From assembly GCF_000142905.1 (NCBI RefSeq), contig NW_013657635.1, positions 57,241-121,240 of the forward strand: a stretch of 64,000 nt of DNA. Direction: 5' to 3'. Within the stretch, counting starts at the first letter, position 1. The number at the start of each line of letters is the position of its first letter. The notes under the pieces were generated by a model. That model did no database searches. It saw nothing but the letters and a program-made list of their open reading frames with translations, and was not told where the DNA came from. Made by a program: the position numbers and the translations under genes. This stretch comes from Thecamonas trahens ATCC 50062 (lineage: Eukaryota > Apusozoa > Apusomonadida > Apusomonadidae). Positions 58,351 through 64,000 of this stretch are shown in pieces.

Positions 58351-59004
58351 CTACACGCCGGTGATGTCGAGCGAGAGCTGGACGGTGGCTCCGGTGACTG
58401 CGGCCTTGTGGGCCAGCATTTCGTCCTTGAACGCCTCAAAGTCGCCGCAGGCCATCAGAAGCTCAAAGACCTCGCCCTGCAGCTCGTTCTCGTCGCGGGT
58501 GGCGAGGATCGACATGAACTCGGCCATCGACGAGCCGGCGGCGGCAAGCGCCTCGGCGACCATGCCCTCGACCATGGCCTGCCACTCGGAGAAGAGCGGC
58601 ATATATTCGAGCTTGTTCTCCTCACCGTCATCAAACATCTCACAGTGCGCGTCGCGGAACTGCTCCAGCGCCTCACCAAACGCCGGATCCATGATGGCGT
58701 CCTCCAGCTCGCCTACCAGCGCATCAAACCGCGCTGTCTCGGCGTCAACCTCGCCTGCACTTTCGCCGGCACACTCGCCAAAGCCCAGATCCAGATCGAT
58801 TTCCGTACCTTCGCCAACCACATCCGCCGCTGCTGCCGATTCTCCTGTCACCGTCGCCGTCGTCGTCGTCGCTGCGTTTGGCGCGCGACACGTTGCATGA
58901 GTCGTCCGCTCGCCACGCTCTCTTCCCCTCCCCCCCCCACACCCCCCGGCGCCCCGCACCCACGTACCCGCACCCTGCACCGCACCCTCTGTGACTGCGC
59001 TCAT
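58351..59004 (-). CDS. ARL2BP: ARL2-binding protein (BART domain)
   Basis: Two exons, 58968-59004 and 58351-58871, intron 58872-58967 (donor GTACGT, acceptor CGCAG). The N-terminus MSAVTEGAVQGAA is Ala/Thr-rich; the BART domain follows: ARFDALVGELEDAIMDPAF, EEALEQFRDAHCEMFDDGEE, NKLEYMPLFSEWQAMVEGMV, GSSMAEFMSILATRDENEL and GEVFELLMACGDFEAFKDEM. These align with ARL2BP, an effector of the GTPase ARL2/ARL3 at cilia and mitochondria. About 186 residues, near the usual 163. Converges with the deiodinase gene; the SECIS lies between the two stop codons. Intact. Confidence 0.9.
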   Translation of the reverse strand: MSAVTEGAVQGAGTWVRGAGGCGGGRGRERGERTTHATCRAPNAATTTTATVTGESAAAADVVGEGTEIDLDLGFGECAGESAGEVDAETARFDALVGELEDAIMDPAFGEALEQFRDAHCEMFDDGEENKLEYMPLFSEWQAMVEGMVAEALAAAGSSMAEFMSILATRDENELQGEVFELLMACGDFEAFKDEMLAHKAAVTGATVQLSLDITGV

Positions 59005-59236
59005 GTCTTTGTTGCTTGTGGTTCGTGCTCGCTGGCGCCGTGTGTTGTCTGCTGCTGCGAGACTTCTGTCGGCCCAACTGCGCCGCACTCGGCCACTTGC
59101 GCTTCCACGCTTGACCGACCGACCGGCTTCGACCGACCGACCCAAGCTGGTCGACTCCGCAGCTGACACGTACAGACCGGAATGCTCCGATAGCTTGCGC
59201 TTGGATCGGCCAGCATCCGAGAGGCGACCGGCCAGG
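59005..59236. other. Short spacer
   Basis: Between the ARL2BP start and the stop of the next minus-strand gene. No feature recognised. Confidence 0.4.
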
Positions 59237-60172
59237 TCACTGGGACATGTTGGTGTAGCCCGGAAAGGTAGCGCGGATGACCTTGCCGGCACGTGGCGGC
59301 AGGGCGCCGGCGCACTGGCCGGAGTCCGGGTGATCCTTGGCCCACTGCTCGGGGGGAACAAAGCGGGCGACGGGCGAACGCTTGTCGGCGACGTAGCGAA
59401 TGGTACCGTGCGGAAGGTAGCCCTTGGGCGGGTCGCGGGCGAGCTCGATCGGGCCCTGTGAGGTTGGTGTGGAGCGGACAGCCAGGATGGAGCCTGCGTT
59501 GGTCGCTCCCGGCCCGGCAGAGCGAATGGGCGACGAGACGTAGCGCGGGCGGGCCGGCGAGGCGAGGCCGCCTGCGGCAGCATCGGCAGCGAGCTGGGCA
59601 GACGAGGCCACAACCTTTGTGTAGCCCTGACAAGTGGCGACAATGCGGCCCGAGCCTGTCTTGCGTGGGACGCCGATGCCGTCCGAGCCCGGCTCGCCGT
59701 TGTCTCCTCTGGTGGAGATCGCCCCGGAGCGGCGCGGGATGGCGCCAGGCACACCGCGTTCGCCGTCGTACAGCGGCGACGCCGTCGATCCGCCGTCGCC
59801 TGAGGCGCGGATGGGGTGGCGGGCCGGCGGCGGCGGTGTGGCCGCAGGCTCGGCTGGCCCGTGGGCCGCGCCCGACTGGATGTCCTTGAGTGGCGTGACG
59901 ACGTTGTAGCCCTGCGAGCGAGCGTGGATGACGCCCGAGGCGTACGGCTGCGAGGCGCGCGGCGGCGTTGCTGACACAGCTGCTTCCTTGCTCGGCGACG
60001 GCACGACCCGGGTCGCACCCGGCGCACCGGCCTTGATAATGCCCGAGTGATGGACGTGCCTCGACGGTGTCTCGCCGCCGGCCAGCGCCGCCTGCACATG
60101 CGCCGGCGACGGCACAATACGCGTCGTCCCCGCAGGCCCGGCCTTGATCGTCCCGGTGTAGTACCCGTCCAT
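59237..60172 (-). CDS. Uncharacterised repeat protein (nine degenerate G-x-I/A motifs)
   Basis: 311 residues beginning MDGYYTGTIKAGPAGTTRIV. About nine degenerate copies of a 25-30-residue repeat with consensus (S/T)GxI(K/R)Axxx-G-x-T-x-VVxSP: TGTIKAGPAGTTRIVPSP, SGIIKAGAPGATRVVPSP, SGVIHARSQGYNVVTPL, GSGRIVATCQGYTKVVASS, HGTIRYVADKRSPVARFVP and GKVIRATFPGYTNMSQ. Linkers are Pro/Ala/Ser-rich. The pattern of short Gly/Tyr repeats recalls ciliary microtubule-inner proteins, but no orthologue is recognised and this is only an analogy. Single exon. Confidence 0.65.
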   Translation of the reverse strand: MDGYYTGTIKAGPAGTTRIVPSPAHVQAALAGGETPSRHVHHSGIIKAGAPGATRVVPSPSKEAAVSATPPRASQPYASGVIHARSQGYNVVTPLKDIQSGAAHGPAEPAATPPPPARHPIRASGDGGSTASPLYDGERGVPGAIPRRSGAISTRGDNGEPGSDGIGVPRKTGSGRIVATCQGYTKVVASSAQLAADAAAGGLASPARPRYVSSPIRSAGPGATNAGSILAVRSTPTSQGPIELARDPPKGYLPHGTIRYVADKRSPVARFVPPEQWAKDHPDSGQCAGALPPRAGKVIRATFPGYTNMSQ

Positions 60173-60709
60173 GCCGTTGCTACCTTACCGCTGTCGTGTC
60201 TCAAAGTGCGGTGTTATACCTGCGCGATGTGCTCCCACGACAAGCCCCCCCCCCCCCAAGGTCTCTGTTGCCCGTCTAACGGTCGTTCCGTCCGCCGGCA
60301 TCTCGCCGAGCAGCGGAATTCGATCGAATACGCCAACGTGGCATAATCGATGGCGGTCGCAATGGGCCAGCACAAGACAGGGCGGTGGCGAAGCGAGGAC
60401 TGATGGACCATGCTGGACTTGAATCAGGTCAGAACTATGTGAGGGTGTGGCGGGATGAAGCTGATGTGACCGAGATCTCGCACCCAAGCCCTCGCCTATG
60501 GGCGGAATGGTAGAGGCTGTGGCACCAGTGGCAGGGGCAGTCGAGCCAACCATGACACAAGCACTGACACGGACCTGCGCACACCTCACCCAACCACCCA
60601 CACCACCACCACACCACACCACACCACTCATACCCTCACCCACATCCTCACCCACCCACCACCCCCGCCCCCCCCTCCTTCCCCTCCCCGTCACCCTCCC
60701 TCTCCAACC
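60173..60709. promoter_or_regulatory. Intergenic region, C tracts
   Basis: Divergent spacer between the repeat protein (minus) and DPAGT1 (plus). A C run lies at 60245-60257 and the 110 bases before the DPAGT1 start are CCACCACC/CTCACCC-rich. No gene or tRNA recognised. Confidence 0.4.
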
Positions 60710-62352
60710 ATGTCAATCGACACCGACAACATCGCAGGCAACACCGTGGCCCAGCTGCGCGCCTTTCTCGCCACCCATGAGGTAAGCAGTCTGCCCTTGC
60801 CCACCCCCCCCACCCCCCCCCCTTGCCCCCCCCCCTCCCTCACCCTCCACCCCCCGCACTCCAGGTCGACCTTCCGCCCAGCAGATCCCGCAAGGCCGTC
60901 TACGTCGCCCTCGTTGAGCAACACCTCGCTGGCACCGCCTCTACTGCTGCCCCCACCACCATCACCACCATGACCACCTCCTCCACCGACTCCACCTCCT
61001 CCACCGACTCCACCTCTTCCTCCTCCACCAACACCATCATCTCCACCGACTCTACCACCACCGCCGCCGCTTCTTCGATGTCAGACTTTGCCGCCGCTCA
61101 CGCTTCGTCGCGGTCGTTTGTGATGGCCACGGCAGCGCTGCTCTCCGTGGTTGTCGGCGTGGCGTCGTGGCTGCTGATGGCGCCCGCCGGCGACGTGGAT
61201 ATGCCTGTTGAGATGCGACGGATGCTCGGCACGACACTTGCTGCCTCGGCCATGGCGTATGCGCTGGCATGGACGCTTATTCCCAAGCTTGCGCCGTCGC
61301 TGCGCGACAACGGGCTGTTTGGTATCGACATCAACAAGTTTGACGCCGCCGGGACGCCGCGGACGCAGTGGGGCAGCCGGACCAAGGTGCCCGAGTCGCT
61401 CGGCCTCGTCTGCGGTGTCATCTACCTGGCCACGGTCGTGGTTTTCCGCTTTGGCGAGCCTGCGGTCCGCAACGCGCTTGCGGATGCCGGCACCGACCGG
61501 GCCATCGACCTCGGTGAGTACAACGCGGCTCTGCACTCGATCTGCTTCATGCTCCTCCTCGGCTTTGCCGACGATGTGCTTGAGCTGCGTTGGCGGTACA
61601 AACTCGTTCTTCCGACGGTGGCGACGCTACCGCTGCTGGCGGCGTACTCGGGCGGGACGTCGGTGGTCGTGCCCAACATGCTCCGCCCGTGGCTCGGCCC
61701 GTTCTTCGACCTCGGCCTCTTTTACATCGGATACATGGGCTGCGTCGCCATTTTTTGCACCAACGCCATCAACATCTACGCTGGCATCAACGGCCTTGAG
61801 GCCGGCCAGTCGTTTGTCATTGCCCTCGCCGTCGTTGTCCACAACCTGGTGGAGATGCTCGCGCCATCGGCGTCGTCAGAGCCCGACTTGCACCAGTTCT
61901 CGCTCTCTCTCATGCTCCCATTTGTCGGCGTCACCCTTGCTCTCCTCCACTACAACTGGTACCCGTCGTCGGTCTTTGTCGGCGACACCTTTACCTACTT
62001 TGCCGGCATGTCCTTTGCCGTCGTCGCCATCCTCGGCCACTTTTCCAAGACCCTCATGCTTTTCTTCCTCCCGCAGATCCTCAACTTTGTCCTCTCGCTC
62101 TACCAAATCCTCATCGGGCCCATGCTGTTCAAGGTCAAGTGCCCACGCCACAGGCTTGCCCGCTACGATCCTGACACCGGCCTCCTCCACGCCGTCCCGG
62201 CCCACCACAACCTGCTCAACCTCTACCTCTACTTCGCCGGCCCGCTCCCCGAATCGACCCTCAACCTCCATCTCATGGCCCTCCAGGCCGTCTCCTGCCT
62301 CTTTGCCTTTGTCATCCGCTACTACGTCTCGACCTTTTTCTACGATGCGTAG
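60710..62352 (+). CDS. DPAGT1: UDP-GlcNAc:dolichyl-phosphate GlcNAc-1-phosphotransferase (ALG7/DPAGT1) with N-terminal LEM-like domain
   Basis: Two exons: 60710-60781 and 60865-62352, intron 60782-60864 (donor GTAAGC, acceptor CTCCAG). The N-terminus has a LEM/HeH-type helix-extension-helix: TVAQLRAFLATHEVDLPPS followed by RSRKAVYVALVEQHLAGT, then a Thr/Ser linker. From residue about 95 it is an integral membrane enzyme with about ten helices and all ALG7 signatures: KLAPSLRDNGLFGIDINK, LGFADDVLELRWRYKL (Asp-Asp Mg/substrate site), FCTNAINIYAGINGLEAGQ, FVGDTFTYFAGM and KCPRHRLARYDPDTGLL. It catalyses the first step of N-glycan precursor synthesis in the ER membrane. About 523 residues; the LEM-like part is unusual for the family. 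Confidence 0.92.
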
Positions 62353-62649
62353 AGCTGCGGCCAAGACCCCAGTCAAGACTACAACCAGGACAAAGTCGAT
62401 GATACTGACGTCGTCGTTGGCGCCGCCGCCATGCGATGCGCGTCTGTATGGCGTGTATGCTGTATAAAATAGCCTCCGTGCCTCTCTGCACCCCGCCGGC
62501 CGATGCCCTCACAGCCGTGACCGCTGCTACGAGTACTGACTGGGACATTCGTCGAGTTCCGTCCGCTGCGACCCCAAACTACGACCTTCCTGGACCACAC
62601 ACTGCCACAGCCACGCACACGCACACATAAAGCACACACACCACCACCA

Positions 62650-62695
<46 letters not shown>

Positions 62696-62724
62696 TACAC
62701 ACACACATACACATCTCCCCCCGC
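62353..62724. repeat. Intergenic region with CA microsatellite
   Basis: Between two plus-strand genes. A CA/ACACAT microsatellite spans about 62619-62712 (with a (CA)16-type core near 62655-62682), ending 12 bases before the start of the next gene. TATAAAATA at about 62462 could be a TATA box. Nothing else seen. Confidence 0.7.
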
Positions 62725-64000
62725 ATGTTGTTGTGCAAAGAGTGCAAGCGGCGGCTCTCGCAGCGCGACTTCAACAAGCGCCAGCTGAACAAGCGCAAGA
62801 ACAAGCAGCAGCCGACGTGCATCGAGTGCCTGGAGCAACTGAAGAACGGCGGGAGCACGGCCAACAATGGCGATACCGCCGCACCGGCAAGTAGTGCCGC
62901 CGCTGCCGAACCCGTTGCAGCCTCATCGTCCAAGAAAAGCTCGTCCGGCTCGGCCGCAAAGGCATCGACAAAAGCGAGGGCACTCAAGCCGAGCCGAGCC
63001 AGGCCGGGCCGCGGCGTAGCCAACAAGGTCGATGCCTTTGTGCATGCGACGTTGACAAAGCTCGCGAGGGCACATGCGACCTGGCACAGCCTCCTCGCCA
63101 ACCACCAGTTTGCGGCCTTTGAGCGGTGCGCCGTCCGCTACGGCCCGCTCACCTTCCGCTTCCCGCTCATCCTCATGCACGCCTTCTCGCTGCTGGGCGA
63201 GGCGACTTCGCCGGAGGAGATCGACCAGCTGAACCGGGATTCATGGAAGGCGCTCGTTGCAGCGCTCAAGAACATCCATGCGTGGTGCCCGTCGTACACT
63301 GACGCCATCGACGAGCTCCAAGCCTCGCTCGACAAGCTGGCCTCGGACGAAGACGTTTACGCCATGTTTCCCCAGCTTGACACGCTGCCCACCAAGTCGC
63401 ATGTCATGAATGTGCTCAACAACTGGGGCTTTAGTGTCTCGCGAGGCCATGCGCTCTCGGGCATCCGGGTTTTCTTCTCCCTCGCGCTTGTCTTCTCGCG
63501 CGTCATCCCGTCAGAGGCCTGGGCCAGCCTGTCATGGCCGGGCGAGGTGGGCGAAGCAAGCGATGGCACTGTTGATCCTCTCGTTCACGCTGAACTGGTT
63601 GCCATCCGTGTTTCCGTCGAGGCCGAGGCCGAGGCGCAGGCCCGGGCTGCGCAGGAGAAGGCTGTCAGGCTGGCCGCCGAGGCCGAGGCCGCCCGCATTG
63701 CTCGCATCGAGGCCGAAGCCAAGGCGGCCACAGAGAACGACGCCAAGGCTGCGGCCCGCGACGCTGCTGCTGCCGAAGCCAAGGCCGTCACCCGAGCGAA
63801 GGCCGCCGCTGCCGCCGCCGAGGAGGCCGTCACTGCGGATATGAAGGCCAAGGCCGAGGCCGAGGCAAGGGCCGCGGCCGAGGCCGACGCAAGGGCCAAG
63901 GCCGAGGCCGAAGCGAGGGCCAAGGCCGAGGCCGAGGCCGCTGAAGCCAAGGCTGCTGCCTCTGCCGCTGAAGCCAAGGCTGCCGCCGCTGCCGCCGAGG
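62725..64000 (+). CDS. Stc1-like zinc domain protein (partial; runs off the right edge)
   Basis: Open from ATG 62725 to the window end, so the C-terminus is missing. N-terminus MLLCKECKRRLSQRDFNKRQ ends in NKQQPTCIECLEQLKNGG: two CxxC pairs with a basic QLxKRK stretch, the pattern of the Stc1 domain (fission yeast Stc1 links RNAi to heterochromatin; LIM-like). An Ala/Ser/Lys linker (SKKSSSGSAAKASTKA) follows, then an unrecognised helical domain (residues 100-260: THVFHATL-like, LTFRFPLILMHAFSLLGE, EEIDQLNRDSWKALVAALKN) and a long Ala/Glu/Lys coiled coil (EAEARAKAEAEAAEAKAAAS). The Stc1 similarity is by motif spacing only. Confidence 0.65.
   Translation, partial: MLLCKECKRRLSQRDFNKRQLNKRKNKQQPTCIECLEQLKNGGSTANNGDTAAPASSAAAAEPVAASSSKKSSSGSAAKASTKARALKPSRARPGRGVANKVDAFVHATLTKLARAHATWHSLLANHQFAAFERCAVRYGPLTFRFPLILMHAFSLLGEATSPEEIDQLNRDSWKALVAALKNIHAWCPSYTDAIDELQASLDKLASDEDVYAMFPQLDTLPTKSHVMNVLNNWGFSVSRGHALSGIRVFFSLALVFSRVIPSEAWASLSWPGEVGEASDGTVDPLVHAELVAIRVSVEAEAEAQARAAQEKAVRLAAEAEAARIARIEAEAKAATENDAKAAARDAAAAEAKAVTRAKAAAAAAEEAVTADMKAKAEAEARAAAEADARAKAEAEARAKAEAEAAEAKAAASAAEAKAAAAAAE

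Noticed and set aside
59005-60204. Upstream part of the longest frame around ARL2BP
   Set aside because: Off-frame shadow of the repeat protein; the ARL2BP start is at 59004 with an intron.
1-64000. tRNA or rRNA genes
   Set aside because: I looked for B-box type motifs (GGTTCRANNCC) and for conserved rRNA segments by eye and saw none; a tRNAscan run would be needed to exclude degenerate or intron-containing tRNAs.

Overview
This is nuclear DNA of a GC-rich, gene-dense, intron-poor unicellular eukaryote. Evidence: spliceosomal introns (short, GT...AG) inside recognisable eukaryotic genes (VPS4, Ku80, DNA ligase IV, DCC1, JMJD7, ARL2BP, DPAGT1/ALG7, mitoribosomal mL54), PHD/WW/LEM-like/MYND domains, no operons, and strong C/G bias at third codon positions. 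The style resembles the apusomonad Thecamonas trahens as I remember it; this is an impression, not a proof. About 34 protein genes are supported. Intergenic spaces are mostly 0.1-0.8 kb and carry G/C homopolymers, polypyrimidine tracts, CA repeats and minisatellites.

Layout. 1-388: 175-bp tandem repeat. 0.4-8 kb: VPS4 (-), MYND zinc-finger protein (-), WD40 protein (+), cohesion factor DCC1 (-). 8-13.3 kb: nuclear-looking protein with a coding minisatellite (+), cathepsin B-like protease (-), M28 aminopeptidase (-), 38-bp minisatellite. 13.5-19.2 kb: PhoD-like phosphatase (+), MAP3K-type kinase (+), Ku80 (-). 20-27 kb: stand-alone retropepsin-like protease (+), mL54 (+), coiled-coil protein (-), small membrane protein (-), ankyrin-SAM protein (+), class V aminotransferase (+). 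27-33 kb: membrane metzincin protease (+), HMG-CoA lyase (+), P-loop kinase (-), 18-bp minisatellite. 33-41 kb: multi-zinc-finger protein (-), UDP-xylose synthase (-), PKA-like kinase (+), EEP-family hydrolase (+). 41-50.4 kb: PHD-PhyH dioxygenase (+), JMJD7 (-), unknown protein (-), AT-rich island, DNA ligase IV (+), WBP11-like protein (+). 50.4-64 kb: triple-WW protein (-), Crinkler-like kinase with a heptad-repeat N-terminus (-), a SELENOPROTEIN iodothyronine deiodinase homologue (+) with a well-formed SECIS element in its 3' UTR, ARL2BP (-), repeat protein (-), DPAGT1/ALG7 with an N-terminal LEM-like domain (+), and a partial Stc1-like zinc protein (+).

The outstanding observation is the deiodinase at 57184-58215: two open frames in the same phase are joined by TGA at exactly the selenocysteine position of the deiodinase active site, and a form-2 type SECIS hairpin (58241-58327) lies just after the true stop. 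Other notable points are a LEM-like domain on DPAGT1, a PHD-PhyH fusion, a Crinkler-like kinase, an unusual GTACG 5' splice-site preference, and at least nine places in seven genes where the reading frame is lost by exactly one base, nearly all at homopolymers (sequence error or real lesion). No functional co-operation between neighbours is implied except possibly WBP11-like/WW (ligand and receptor domains side by side) and Ku80/DNA ligase IV (both NHEJ, not adjacent).
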